Shown: positions 1 to 12,059 of the stretch, piece by piece
How positions within the stretch are numbered: position 1 is the first letter of the stretch
Layout: each line of letters opens with the position of its first letter
From: Topomyia yanbarensis
Taxonomy: Eukaryota; Arthropoda; Insecta; Diptera; Culicidae
DNA length: 64,000 nt
NCBI RefSeq assembly: GCF_030247195.1
Contig: NC_080671.1
Span: forward strand, 432,326,539 to 432,390,538
Reading direction: 5' to 3'
Notes under the pieces: model-generated
Told to the model about the DNA's origin: nothing
Database searches by the model: none
The model's input: the letters and a program-made list of their open reading frames with translations, nothing else
Position numbers and translations under genes: made by a program

Positions 1-964
1 GGCTGGCTTTGCCGAGGTGGTGACCTCGTTAAACCGCTTTTGACGAAGGGATTCGCTGCTTCTACCTCATATGTGTAAGTTTCTTGCTCGATTTTGTTGA
101 GTCCCAACAAAACGTTGTTTATACAATCCATCTCTCACTGACCGTCAGTACTTTAATGGAAGAAACTTGTCTGCATCTATGTGATGATACTCTTGGTTTT
201 ATCGATACATGTACACATGTTTAGCCCTAGAGATTAGAGGCGACAACTCTACTGTACATCCAATGACCCATTTCAAGAATGCCTGTTCACACACGTACAT
301 TCTAAGGCCACCTTCATATACAATAAGCCCCACGCAAATACATTCACGTATCAATTGGGTATTTGTAATATATTCGCACTTCCAGAATGAAAAACAATAT
401 TTTTGATTCTGGCACGTATTTACAAAAAGGAAAATATTCGGGAAAAACATAAGCATTGAAAAAAGAACATGAAACGATCTCACCAGCGTGTTGCTCTGAA
501 TATTTTTTTCCATGGGGTTTCTGTGAAGAATTCTGCATCCGTGGATTTGTTGCATCTTCAGATAGCGCTGTTGGCACTAAGCGGCTTGCTTCACACACGT
601 CAATGTCAAAGTTATTAGGATGTTGTGTCTTCTATGTACACCAGACTGGGAAAGGAATCACCCAGCACGGTATGTTATCGTGCGTCTTACCTATAGGCTG
701 GTCGAAAGATCAAAGAGGCAAAAACAAGGCCTGCTATGATGAACTCCACATGTGGGCACTCACGTTGCGTGTGAGTGCACAGAGTGATACCGTAGAGGTT
801 CACAATACGGTACAACATATAGTTAAGACTCATTCGTAACCCACACAGATGTGACAATAAATCACTACGAAAAATCACACTTGTTTCACGATATTTCAAC
901 CTACTAACACATAACTCAACAGAAAAAACGACCTACTAAACGATTAACTGCGATTTCCTGTTAG
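1..964. other. No recognised gene
   Basis: All reading frames here are short and overlap each other on both strands. None shows a recognisable domain, signal peptide or codon pattern. I see no RNA gene or complete transposon. The stretch reads as ordinary AT-rich intergenic or intronic DNA. Confidence 0.6.
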
Positions 965-987
965 ATATATCCCGGTCAAAAAAATGC
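965..987 (+). repeat. Solo copy of the foldback-element end
   Basis: These 23 bases (ATATATCCCGGTC, a run of A, then TGC) recur exactly at 1269-1291, where they form the left end of the foldback element. The two copies are in the same orientation and 304 bp apart. After this copy comes a short TAGTC microsatellite at about 988-1004. It may be the relic of an earlier insertion or a duplication made by the element. Confidence 0.75.
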
Positions 988-1274
988 TAGTCTAGTCTAG
1001 TCTACACATACACAGCCAATACATGTAGGGATCCTGGAAAATTGCAGACGTTCGTCCACAATTTTTCTTGTCATTATTAATGTTTGTGGCACATATTGAA
1101 TATGACACAAGCATTAAAGCGGCCAGGCCAACTGTGCAGCGTACAAAATAAAGATGATTCAAAATTATACGACAATCAAATTATTCATTCAATGAATGAG
1201 TTAATCCACGGATTATTTTGAACCTTGAATAAGGAAGAAACGTGGACAATCGTACACAACCGTCTCAAATATAT

Positions 1275-2517
1275 CCCGGTCAAAAAAATGCGGACGAAAA
1301 TGATCAGGCGATGTATAAACCGTTTGACGTCTGACTCAACTCGGCGGTGCTAATTGCCCCTAGGAACAAATGCAATTTGCGAATGCGATTCAAAGGCAAT
1401 TTCAACACTTAGACAAATTTTCTGGCGGCTGTAATGGACTTGGTTGTTTGTTGCGTTTTTCAAACATGGCGGTTCATGTTTGGCTTAAGTTTAAAATTGT
1501 TTTTTTAAACAATTGGTGTGTTCTCGCTTGTATTTTGTTTGTTTTGTGCACTTAATTTAGCCAACGAATGTGGGAATCGTGTGTAAGTGTAGTGAAACAA
1601 GATCTCTGACCTAAAGTCTAAATGAAAGTCAGATTGTGGTAAGCTTTGGTGCGCAATACGAATTTCACCATCGATTCTTCCTATAGTTTGGTGGTGATTA
1701 CCTAGTTTATTATTATTTTTAATTTTCATATCAGGCAATTAAGGGCGATTGAATGGCGCGTTCCTTGGGCGATTTGGGGGCGATTTAAGGGCGGGTTGGG
1801 CGGCAAAAACATGACGGCTGCAAATCGCCCAAATGTTGCATTTGAAATAGCCCCCTAATTGCCAGCAATTTACTGGCAAATTGAAGGGCAATAAGCGCAT
1901 CCGAGTTGGCAAATAGCCTCCCGTTAGCCAGCAACTTGCCCTTTTTGACTGGGCAACGGCACGTCTCAGTCGCCCAGGGAACGCGCCATTTAATCGCCCT
2001 TAATTGCCTAATATGAAAAATACAAATATTACTTATTTTCGGATTCATTATCTACTCACATAAACTTATCACTATACTAGGTAATCACCATTAAACTATA
2101 GGAAGAATCAAAGGTGAAATTGACATTGCACACCAAAACTTACCACAATCTGACTTTTTTAACAGTTTAGGTCCGATATATTGTTCCACTATATTTACAC
2201 ACGATATCACAATTTCCCACATTCGTTGGCTAAATGAAGTGCACTAGACAAACAAAATACAAGTGAGAACACACCAATTGTTCAAAAAACAATTTTAAAC
2301 CTAAGCCAAACATGAACCGCCATGTTTTAAAAAACGCAAAAAAAACAACCAAGTCCTTTTCAGCCGCCAGAACATTTGTCTAAGTATTGAAATTGCCTTT
2401 AAATCGCATTCGCAAATTGCATTTGTTCCTAGGGGCAATCAGCACAGGCGAGTTGAGTCAAATGTCAAACTTTTTAAATCGCCTGACTATGCTCGTCCGC
2501 ATTTTTTTTTGACCGGG
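1275..2517. mobile_element. Foldback / long-TIR element
   Basis: The two halves are imperfect inverted copies of each other. The left arm runs from CCCGGTCAAAAAAATGCGGA at 1275 to about 1757. The right arm runs from about 1980 to 2517, where the sequence ends in the complement with a longer A/T run. Shared landmarks in inverse order include the CCTAGGGGCAA/TTGCCCCTAGG motif, the CAATTGGTGTGTTCTC stretch and the GGCAATTAAGGGCGATT motif. The central ~220 bp is rich in GGGCGATT and GCAATT motifs. No transposase is encoded, so it would need a partner in trans. I could not find a convincing target duplication. The family is unknown to me; long arms with a short centre fit foldback elements or long-TIR MITEs. 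Confidence 0.82.
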
Positions 2518-5093
2518 GTCTGAGCGATTCACCAGTGTTGCCACTTCTTCTGTAATACTTGTGTGAACATTTGAAATCCCGGTAAACACTAGTGCCAAAA
2601 ATTCTTTAAAAACCCGTGTAAATTTTAAATTGATAAACGTTGGAAATCAGTGCTCCACTATTGCCATCTATGCAACTGTTTGCTACAGGTGTTTGATAGC
2701 TGCACCAACGACACGACCTGAAACTCTGTGAAATTTTCAAAAGAAAAAGTGTTCGAGTCATCCACTGCCAGTTACCAATGCATTTAGTCACCCCTCGATG
2801 TGACCGAAAAAAATAGTTTTTCAGCAACCCTTCCTTGTTTTGATTTTCAGTTGCTGTGTAGCAACCAAGTTATTTTCTGTCTATATTGAGTTTCAAATTG
2901 GTTGTAATGTTCATTTAATAACTTTTTTTAGTTTTAAAGCACAGTGGAGTGAAAAAAATGATGGAAAACATGCTATGTTTCAGATTATCACTTATTAAAC
3001 GTAAGTATTATCTTGTGTGTCTCCATCGAGGTGTACATCTCGAATTTTCAAAAACTGCAACTAATATCTGAACAGATACAGTACAAACTAGTTACAGCGA
3101 TAGTTACGAAGAGTATTCTTGTTCCTTAAAGTTTAAAAGAGTCTTTTGAAAATTCCATTAAAAGTTATTCAAAAAATTAGCATATTTACGATTACAAATT
3201 GATTGATAAAAATACATATTCTAGGCACCTGCCTAAACAGAAAAAAGCCTGCCCGTTATGTGATTTACCTAGGCTGTAGCTTAGTTCAAGCTCGATTATG
3301 GTACAGTAACTTGTAACGAAATACTCGTCAACAAATCGGGATTGACACTAGAAACTCTGTTATCATCAACGAAGAAATTCAATCCCAGCCGAAGTCGTTG
3401 AGATTTTTATGTGGTGAAAATAAAAATCTGCGGACACGCTTCCTTCGGAAGGAAAGTTAAACCGTTGGTCCCCGGCCCATGAGTTCATGAGATATCTAGT
3501 CCAGATAGTGAAGTCACCTCTCTGGCATCGGTGTTTACCTTCGTAGCAGAAATAGGCCAACGGAAAATAACGAAGAAGCCCACAATCTATTGCGAAGTAT
3601 TCACAGTTACGTATGGACTGCAAGGCATTTGCTATTTCGGAGCCTCGAAGCATTTTGTCAAGAACCTCCCCAGTGATAGCAGATATATTGTCGTATCTTT
3701 GATGATGACGGTGGTTTGTTGATTATATGAAAAAGTGACAATTTCAAACCTCTTTTAATTTTTTGCAGGACAAGAATACTATTAGCTAACGAAAAGACTG
3801 TCGGTCAGTGATATTATTAATTTCGACGTATCTGAATATCGCCCCCAGATGACAGCGAAAAGACAGCAACAGCGAGGATTAAACATGATCCCAATGCGTC
3901 GCTGCCGTCATCCGAGTTTTCCCATCAATGGGGCAGAAAAACTTGTCAGCGTGATTGGCAAATTATCCGTCCACATTGTGTGTGATCGTACACCTGAGGC
4001 AGAGAACCATCTTTCAGACTAACTATTGAGATGGCTTCGAATTCAGATGATTGTACCAGATTGGGAACTACATGTATGGAGTTCGTATGGCTTTCCCGGA
4101 AGTTAGAAACGATTTTTTTCTGTTTTATGTACAGTTTCAGACTACACTTATCTGAGCATAAAGTTTATTGAATTATGTATAACTTGTTTTATTTATTCGA
4201 GCAGATTTTAGATAATAATAAGTTTATGCAGCAAACCGCTAAAGTTTACATTTCTCTGCAATTGATTGGTGACCGACATTGGGTTATTTTCCGGTCGATA
4301 TGTATGCGGAGTAGAATAATTTGTAAACTATTTAAATTTATAAATACAATGAGCGGCTAGCTTTGCGTAATCAGATTTCCAGTTCAGTTTTTATTATTTA
4401 TTTTGCTGAGATGAACGCATCGGATGGTCTCGAAGGCGGCCCAACTACTTGTTTGGTTCGTTATACTGCGTTACAGGACAACGTGACTTCGTCTTGAATG
4501 GTGAAAATTATTGGGAGAGAACTTCGAGCATGGGAAGAAAATGTTTCGTTTCAGGCTCTACCAGCCACAAGGGAAATCCAATTACGTTTTATCTTTATAA
4601 AAAGTTGTTTGTAAGGTTAACATTCCTCAACGTTTCGTGAATTTTATTTTCTGTTTTAAAACATGTTCAGGCTGGATCGCCGAAATCACATCTGCAGAAA
4701 CAATGGGTACGCTGAAGCTGCTCCGGAGTAAACAGGAGCCAAAAAGAGAAGAACAGAATACATGAACGGTTTTCTATCTGTTTGATCCAGAGTACTTCCA
4801 GTTTCTCCTGGTACTAGACCAAACCTAACGAAAACAGCACAAAACGAAACGTTCTGCTCATTTCTGTCGAGATGACTTTCGTGATCCATCGAATGCTATC
4901 CTACCTTTGTGACGTTATCTAAGCTTTTCTCTTATATAATTTCTTCCGAACTGCAGAAGACCTAAACCATCTACCGTTTTTCTTCGTTTCCCACAATTAA
5001 ACTACCCCCTGCACCTATCTATGATGAAGTATTGGTGCACGACCGGTGATATTGCGTTATCTGTGGGCCAACACTGGGTGTTGGGTAAACATG
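2518..5093. other. No recognised gene
   Basis: Only short, unrelated reading frames are present. The stretch around 2690-2740 shares a short GTCGTGTCGTTGG-type motif, inverted, with about 6395-6425, suggesting a decayed dispersed repeat. Otherwise nothing stands out. Confidence 0.5.
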
Positions 5094-5096
5094 TTA

Positions 5097-5439
5097 GGGA
5101 CCATCCATAAATGACGTAGCATTATATGGGGGAGGGGGGAGTTTTGTATTTTGTGATGTGTGACGACAGGGGGGTAGGGGGTCATGTCATGCTACGTAGC
5201 TTTTTTAAAGGGGAATAGGGGTTGACCTGATGTCACGCCAATCTTACCCGTTTCATCTAACTAACATCGTTTTTGATTTTTTTTAAATTATTTTACGGGG
5301 ACAACGAGGGGGGTGAGGGTTACCGTAAAGCTACGTAATTATCAGGGGGGTATATAGAATTTTGTGACGAAATGCTACGATGGGGGAGGGGGGTGTTAAA
5401 AATCACTCAAAAAATGCTACGTCATTTATGGATCATCCC
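5097..5439. mobile_element. MITE with 3-bp TTA target duplication (PIF/Harbinger type)
   Basis: The left end GGGACCATCCATAAATGACG and the right end are inverted copies with one mismatch (GGGACC against GGGATG-type spacing) for about 25 bp. TTA flanks the element directly at 5094-5096 and 5440-5442. Three-base TWA duplications are typical of the PIF/Harbinger superfamily, so that is the likely source, but no transposase is present. The 343-bp interior is notable for several G runs (GGGGGAGGGGGG type) and GCTACGT motifs. Confidence 0.75.
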
Positions 5440-5442
5440 TTA

Positions 5443-8400
5443 TGTACTTCGATTCTCTAACGGGTGATTCATAAGGTGTTTGATGCGAGCCACCAGTGGG
5501 TAGTGGTACACATACTAATTTGTTTCACCGTGGTTGATGCGCTGTTCAGATGATTGATAGCCTTTCGGAGCGGCAACGATCCTGTTAGCTGCGGCAGGGT
5601 TGGCCCACGACGGGTGACGCACTGCGGACGGTGATTGCATGCACTGAGTACTGCACACGAGGACCAACGACAAGGGCGCGATAAGGATTCTTCCAGAGGC
5701 CAAGTTATTATATAAACAAATATCCGAAAGTTCCTACCAGATCGATACTGGTAGATTCCTTTTTGGGACTTCTTGGCCACCCGTCGATGTGTCAAATTAG
5801 GATATCTTCATCAATCTTATAGAGTTTTCATTTTTGACTTTATTCTACACCGGTGTAGTCTGGGCTACACTCATTCAAACTTGGGTGTAGTCAGTGCTTT
5901 TTTTGTACTACACCGGCGTAGCACCAAGACAAAACCCAACAAGCACCATATCATGATCAGAAGTGAATCTGAAAATACAATAGCATTGTTTGGAATACTG
6001 ATAACTTTAAACAAATAATTGCAAATGGAAAGCAACTCACCGGTCAGTAAAACCAACGGCGCATCTGGATATTTTTAAACACCGTGGATTTCCAGAGGCC
6101 ATCACAGCGAACATTACGGTTCGTTGCTTAACTAATGACTTTTATTTTTAATCCGTACACACCAAATAGAATCATGTTATGAAAAAGTTTGGTTGTTGTC
6201 ATATTATTCTTTCCTGCGTAACCAGGAGAAGCAACGGTAACTATAGGAGCATATTAACAGATTGTTAAAAGAAAATAACAGATTCATAAGTGCTGCTAGT
6301 TTCATGCATTTTCTAATCAAACGTCATATTTGACACTACCAGTTACCTGAGTCACTGAGGGGTAGTCAGATTTGTGATACAGTTTTGGAATACCAGTGTC
6401 TAGTCGTGTCGTTGGCTGCACTGCAACTGTGGGATTCTAGATCACTGCGCCACTTACAAACGTTTTCTAAACGTGTTTCAAACGTTTCGTTTATTCGTTA
6501 TTTCAGTAGCGGGTAATTACATTTCGAAATGAGCCTAAACGTCTGTTATCTGTGGTACAACTATGTCGGTCATTTTGAAATCTCTATGTGATCAGCTATG
6601 AATTGAAACACAGTACAACACCTGATACTTTTAATTCAGTTACCTTTGCGTTGCCCTCGTAAACGCTTATCGATCGACATAGATGTCTATCTATTCTTTG
6701 TGGTTAAGGAAAAATGTAAAAATGAGTGATTTTCTAACGACAAAAAAATTCTCAAATAAACTTACGTCATATTGAAAGTTTTTGCCAGATATTACATTCA
6801 ATTACCCGACTCATACTCCGTAGCAAGCCGTGCCGATTTTTAAATCAAAACCAGCCAAACAAACTGATGATTGACAGCAACAAGAACTGTCCCAGCAGCT
6901 CGTACCAGACGAGAACTGTAAACAATCAGCGTTCTCACCAAATCAAAGCGCCTCGCCTATCTCAAAACTCTCCGCTTAGAGACTATCATCGAAATCACCC
7001 ACGCCTACTGTGCGCACCAAACCCGGCAACCCGCACTGTCGAGCAACCGGGGGCTTCAAACTGCTGAAGTGTTTTGCCGTCAGAGAAGTGTTTATCGTAG
7101 CGCAGACATCAACAAGTAGCATCTCCGGCAGCTTCGCGAGGCAGTGCGCGATAAATAAATCTTCTGCCCGGTCCGAAATCCTCCGATCCGGCTGTGACAC
7201 CATCCGACAGGCGCATTTTGACATCTTCATCAGGTCGTCCCTCCGCTCACCACGATGTTAATCATCTCTCGGCCTGCAGTGACCGAGGCTGCCATAAAGC
7301 ACTGGAGCCGGGAATGTCATTCTTCGAGTACGTGACTGGTCCCGTCACTTGGTCCGAGCCGGTGTAAGTGGGCTCGGACTGATCTCAGGTAGGCGATAGG
7401 ACGGTGCGGCTCGTCTCATCGCCAGACGAACTACCATCGGGTGGAAGAACAAAGGAAATGTGATGCTTTTGTGCAATAAATTTACGATCTGATGGTTCAA
7501 AGGATAACAGCACAGCATGAATCGAAATCCGAACCGTCGCACGGTAGGATCAGGAAGGGAAAACCAGAACTAAAATTCTGTGAAAAGGTGGTGACCTGTT
7601 TTGAAACAATGATTTGATATGGTGTGATTATTTTTTTGGGCTACTATACGAGGATCACCGAAGGAATGTTTTAATGCTTATCGAGGAAGGAGGAAAATGG
7701 CGTCACCGTCACCTGCCCGCAGGCGTTTGTCACCATGTGAAATTCATTACTGGCCCGATTTAATGGCCGTTTTGTGATTGGATTCGGTCGGTTGCGATCC
7801 TCAGCGATTCCCCACACCCGGTAACGAAGCAAACGAGTCAGTTCACTTACCTCGAAATGCACACGAAGAATGGAACAACATGCACATGACGAGTGTATGT
7901 GTGTGTGTGCGTGATTGTTTTGTTTGTATGTGCACGCAAAAACCGGACAAGAATGCAGTTCGATTAATCTTCTTTCTCGGTCGTTCTTTGGTTGCCTCAA
8001 CCATGTTTCAGAGCCGTTCGGCAAGATGGTTCTGCGCTCTCAGTCCGATCCATCCGAAAACGAGTTTCGGGGATAACAATTTCAACAATTTTTAAGTGAT
8101 TGGAGGCACTCTGGTTCGGTTCGGTTCGCGGCCATTTAAGCAGTCGTTTTCGCGGGAGCGCATTTGTTTCAAGGTTTAATGACACACAGCATGACGTTAC
8201 CATCTTGCGAGGTTGCGGTGCCATTACCAAAACTGTCATTGGAGGATCGCCGATTGATCACCTTGCACAGCGGGTTGCATTCACCTGTCAGCCGTTTGCT
8301 GCGACGAATGCCAGTTGCTGTTGCAGACCGGCTAAAGGCACGGTGTACTGTGAGAGGTGTCCACACTATTTGTGAGTGCGGTTCTCATTTTAGCTCTTTA

Positions 8401-8561
8401 GAACAAAATGTGTCGGAGAAAACAAAAACACGGGATGTCATACTTCACATTCATATTTTTGAAGGTAGAATGCGAAATGGTCGGTGTTAGGTCAGACCGG
8501 ACTAAGTGACAGTGCACTGATTTCGAGAAAAAACGCGTTTAAAGTTTGAATAGCAGCATCC
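5443..8561. other. No recognised gene
   Basis: Many overlapping reading frames up to 117 codons occur on both strands between 6.9 and 8.5 kb, where GC content rises. They shadow one another and none contains a domain I know. A short GT microsatellite lies at 7893-7913. This could include non-coding exons or regulatory DNA, but nothing in the sequence proves it. Confidence 0.45.
5848..5936. repeat. Pair of CTACACCGG palindromes
   Basis: A perfect 14-base palindrome CTACACCGGTGTAG lies near 5848, and a one-mismatch copy (CTACACCGGCGTAG) ends near 5935. Between them are further CTACAC and GTGTAG motifs in both directions. The arrangement could be a small MITE or a cluster of binding sites for a dimeric protein. 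Confidence 0.5.
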
Positions 8562-8565
8562 TTTA

Positions 8566-8812
8566 CTGCCCATAAAAGCATAAGAGTCCCATATTGAAAA
8601 ACAGCAAGCCGAGAAAAACGCTGTTGAAGATTTACATTCCCATTGAGCCTTACGTATGGGACAACCATGTTTTGGTATTTTTTCGATATTTTCTAAACAA
8701 ACCTGGTAATATTATTTGTGCATTGTGATTCAGTGGTGATACAGAATACAATTCAACAAATAACTCATTTTCGACGAAAATCCATATGGGACTCTTATGC
8801 TTTTATGGGCAG
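8566..8812 (+). mobile_element. MITE C, copy 1
   Basis: The 247-bp unit begins CTGCCCATAAAAGCATAAGA and ends with the inverted complement, giving terminal inverted repeats of about 28 bp. TTTA flanks both ends directly (8562-8565 and 8813-8816). The interior is non-coding. A second copy of the same length lies at 9417-9663 in opposite orientation. The superfamily is not assigned; a 4-bp duplication is all that can be seen. Confidence 0.82.
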
Positions 8813-8929
8813 TTTACTGGTGATATAAAATGTTTGAGAGTTGCGGCATTTATTAACGCTAGCAGCACTGTCAGCGAATTAGGTTTTGCATTAACCGACA
8901 TAACCCTACAAAATCAGCCGGATGAACTT

Positions 8930-9313
8930 TGTTTGACAATTCTCGGTGGTTTGTTTACATGAGAGGTACGTGTGTTCGAATGTAACAGATTAGTACCCGT
9001 TGCACTCGAACTCACGCAACTGACAAAGTAAACAAACCACCGAGAATTCTTGAGCGTTTTTCCAAAACGTCATATCTGCAATGAGTTACTCTCTTTGTTT
9101 ACTTTCTCTTCTGTTAATAATTCGGTCACTTTAACATTTATCCCTCAGCTCTTTGCATAATATGCTAGTTAAAACCACCGTCATTCGATCTGTACTGTAA
9201 AATAAGTGAAAAGTGTTATAGTGACGCCGTAAAAATCGAAAGAGAAAGTAAACAAAGAGAGTAACTCATTGCAGATATGACGTTTTGAAAAAACGCTCAA
9301 GAATTGTCAAACA
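8930..9313. mobile_element. MITE B with inserted MITE A
   Basis: The terminal inverted repeats start TGTTTGACAATTCTTGAGCG and continue for about 75 bp through AACGTCATATCTGCAATGAG and a TTTACTTTCTC stretch. The left repeat (8930-9110) is interrupted by MITE A at 8942-9044; without A, left and right repeats match almost perfectly. The flanks TGAACTT (8923-8929) and TGTACTT (9314-9320) may be a 7-bp target duplication with one difference. No protein is encoded. Confidence 0.78.
8942..9044. mobile_element. MITE A nested in MITE B
   Basis: A 103-bp unit with terminal inverted repeats CTCGGTGGTTTGTTTAC and its complement. AATT flanks it on both sides (8938-8941 and 9045-9048). The uninterrupted right terminal repeat of MITE B carries a single AATT at the equivalent point, which is direct evidence for the empty site and the 4-bp duplication. 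Confidence 0.85.
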
Positions 9314-9416
9314 TGTACTTCATTCATCATGAGTTCATTCGTGTCGTCATCTTGTAGAACTCAATATGTCACTATACACAAATACAACAATACAATAAAA
9401 GTTGTACAACACTAAA

Positions 9417-9663
9417 CTGCCCATAAAAGCATATGAGTCCCATATGGATTTTTGACGAAAATGAGTTATCTGTTGAATTGTATTCTGTATCACCACTGAA
9501 TCACAACGAACAAATAAGATTACCAGGTTTGTTATGAAAATACCAAAAAAATATCAAAACATGGTTGTCCCATCCATAAGGCTCAATGAGAATGTAAATC
9601 TTCAATAGTGTTTTTCTCGGCTTGCTGTTTTTCAATATGGGACACTTATGCTTTTATGGGCAG
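9417..9663 (-). mobile_element. MITE C, copy 2 (inverted)
   Basis: Same length (247 bp) and same terminal repeats as the copy at 8566-8812, but in reverse orientation. TAAA flanks both ends (9413-9416 and 9664-9667), which is the complement of the TTTA flanking copy 1, so the element uses the same target in the same relative orientation. The interior sequences align closely with a few substitutions. Confidence 0.82.
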
Positions 9664-9667
9664 TAAA

Positions 9668-10640
9668 TGTTGTATTGACACAACACATGATCACGATTTT
9701 TACATTGATAGAACATTCATGAACTAGAAGGGCCAAACTTGCTTGACAAGGAACGTCGGAAAAAAAAACTAAGGTTTTTTTTTAATTTCGAAGTACGAAT
9801 GAGTTTTATGAAAGAAATCGAAGCTACATTCCAGAAAATCTCTCGAAAGTCACGCGGAAAATCGAAATTTCCCAGCCTATTTCGGGCGAAGCCATCAATA
9901 TGGAGCACCAACTGAACACTAAAATTTTGTGAATTGTTTCAAATATAAGTTTACTGCGGAACATTTTTACACGAGACTTAGTGAAATCAGCTGACGCTAG
10001 GTGTTTGAAGGTGACGGACGGAGCACTCTTCCGGGAGACTGTATGTGCCGATTGGTTTACTATGTAGACGATTTATTGGAAAGTTCAACCCGCCTCTATC
10101 ATACAAAAATCCGAAGAATTTAGTTGAATATTTATTCCTTCATCTGCCGTTATATTTATTTCCGACGGTTGAAAACATGTAAAAAAAAATGAAAACCCAG
10201 ATCTCCAAAAAGTTCGATCGAGTCTCATTCGTGTCTCACTGTCCCTCATTTCGTGTAAATAACAATCGCAAATCATGAATAGTAGATTCGTGAGATCAAT
10301 TGACGTAAGGTGTTTGGAAACAACGAACGGGGCATCTATTCAGGAGACTGTATATCAAGAGGAGACAATTTTTAGGAGTTGTGATCTGATAATTTGAATT
10401 ACCAATCCCAGTGCCGTCACGACATTCGAGTTATATCCCAAGTATTATCCACCCATTACTTTGTCTAAACGAGTGAAACAAATATGCTTTTATGATTTTT
10501 TTACTTTTTTACGGTTTTTTGCCATTTGCTAAGAAAATCGATAGCAGCCAGTAAATATTTTTGTTTTGCTCTCCCATGACTCGTCTTTCGATTTCTTAAC
10601 TCTCCCATTATTTCTGTCTCTTCATTTGTACTCTTAAAGT
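9668..10640. other. No recognised gene
   Basis: AT-rich sequence with short frames only. Two stretches at about 9990-10050 and 10295-10350 share a GACG(C/T)(A/T)AGGTGTTTG core followed by GGAGACTGTAT. They are probably diverged copies of one repeat about 310 bp apart. Confidence 0.5.
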
Positions 10641-11330
10641 TTTCAAATTAAGTTGGGCTCTAGGCCTGTGTATAAATTAACTTTCTTGAAAAGCGAACAA
10701 GATTCATCATCGAAGACTCCGAAATCATACACATTGAATTCAGTCGGAGCATATTTGAACTTCTTTCAGATTAAAGATATTCCCTTAAGAATTATAAAGA
10801 TTTCAAAAGAACAAGCGCAGATTATTTTTGCCGTGACAGATATCTCGAAAGCTCGTCGAGATAAGCTCAAACTCGTGATATCCTGTGTAATGCAAACAAA
10901 TGACATCACTGGCGACAAGTATATTGTGAAGGACTGCCGAGTCTACATACCTGCCAATAAAGTTAAGATCGACGGTGTGGTCACCGATTTCGGTTTGTAA
11001 TTCATGAACCTACTGAAGCATGGGGTTGGTAGCTTCAATGCCATATCGCATCGTATCGGGTGACCTTTTGTGGGACTGTCTTATTCGACAAGGTTTGTCT
11101 ACCTGGTCGGTTGTTTGTACTGCTCGTTGTGCATTGTACTAAATACCAAAGCAAATGGGCTATTGTAGTAATAAGGCCCGGTGTGGCAAGTACATAGAAG
11201 GTGATTTTGATAACTTTTGCATTGGGAATGCTGAAAAGTGTTCCTATTGTGGGCAGCGTTCACATGATCTCCAATCATGCCCAGTGTACAATCAGGAATC
11301 AGGAATACAGTGTACAAACACCGTCGTGTT
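10641..11330 (+). pseudogene. I-clade retrotransposon ORF1 (gag-like) relic
   Basis: An open frame from 10653 to 11000 encodes a gag-like segment with KDCRVYIPANKVKIDGVV, equivalent to the AYVPCVACEIDGVVSEPG region of the intact ORF1 at 20360-21697. After a stop, similarity continues in other frames (KHGVGSF near 11020), then the zinc-knuckle region: NKARCGKY near 11175 and EKCSYCGQRSHDLQSC at about 11232-11280, a CX2CX4HX4C finger. In functional elements this protein binds the element RNA in a ribonucleoprotein. Here several stops and frameshifts separate the parts and no ORF2 follows. It is a different, older lineage than the nearby full-length I copy. Confidence 0.8.
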
Positions 11331-12046
11331 ATCTACGCTACGCCATTCAGAACGACAAATCATTACGCTCTCTTGGCTCTGGAAAGGTACCGGTCTGACA
11401 ATCCCCTTGAGAGGACACCTGTTATTGCTCCTGAAAACTATAGCCAGACGAGATTCCTTATAAAAGCTATAATTTTTTTTTGTTAGGAGGCCAACAAATA
11501 TAACAATTCTTCCAGGTACACCACAATTTTTGCTACAGCTTTTAGGATGTGGTGTGTCCCATTTATGCTTCTAAACAACTGAGAAAACGAGTGATACAGT
11601 TTGCAATAATTTTCGCCTGAAATTAGCACCCTTATTCTGCCTTTTTTTAAAGCAGAAGATTTCGTCGCCCCATAAACTTGGCGCCCTTGGTGAAGGCCAA
11701 CGGCACGCTACGGGCCTGCATACCGTTAACACTTCATCTTGATTTCAGTGTGGTTATCGTTTTGCGTGTAGAGCCAAAGTCTGCAGTGTTTAGTGCCAAA
11801 GCCATGGCTTTAGACTTATGTCCTGATTCGTAGTAAAAATGTCAGTCTGTGTGCATGTGCGTGTTTTTGTGTTTTAATGTAAGGTTTTAAAGGTTTTAAA
11901 AGCCTGGAATGTTGCACTGTGGCTTATTTTCGTGCCTAACCACCAGAAACACACCCTACTCATCTTTTTGACTTTTTCCCACGGGTCTGCACCAAAGCAT
12001 TTCTCGTCCTTTGGCCATTTAACTCCCGATTTTCCTCATCAACAAC
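11331..12046. other. No recognised gene
   Basis: Non-coding sequence between the ORF1 relic and the truncated I copy. I cannot match it to ORF2 of an I element, so the two flanking retrotransposon pieces appear to be separate insertions. Confidence 0.5.
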
Positions 12047-12058
12047 ATCAGTCTCTTC
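12047..12058 (+). repeat. Target-site duplication, 5' side of I copy 2
   Basis: ATCAGTCTCTTC here and ATCAGTCTCCTC at 13563-13574 flank the plus-strand I copy, with one mismatch in 12. This fixes both ends of the insertion. Confidence 0.8.
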
Positions 12059-12059
12059 C

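Noticed and set aside
6867..8490. Cluster of overlapping frames as a multi-exon gene
   Set aside because: No domain, no consistent strand, and no splice pattern I could defend.
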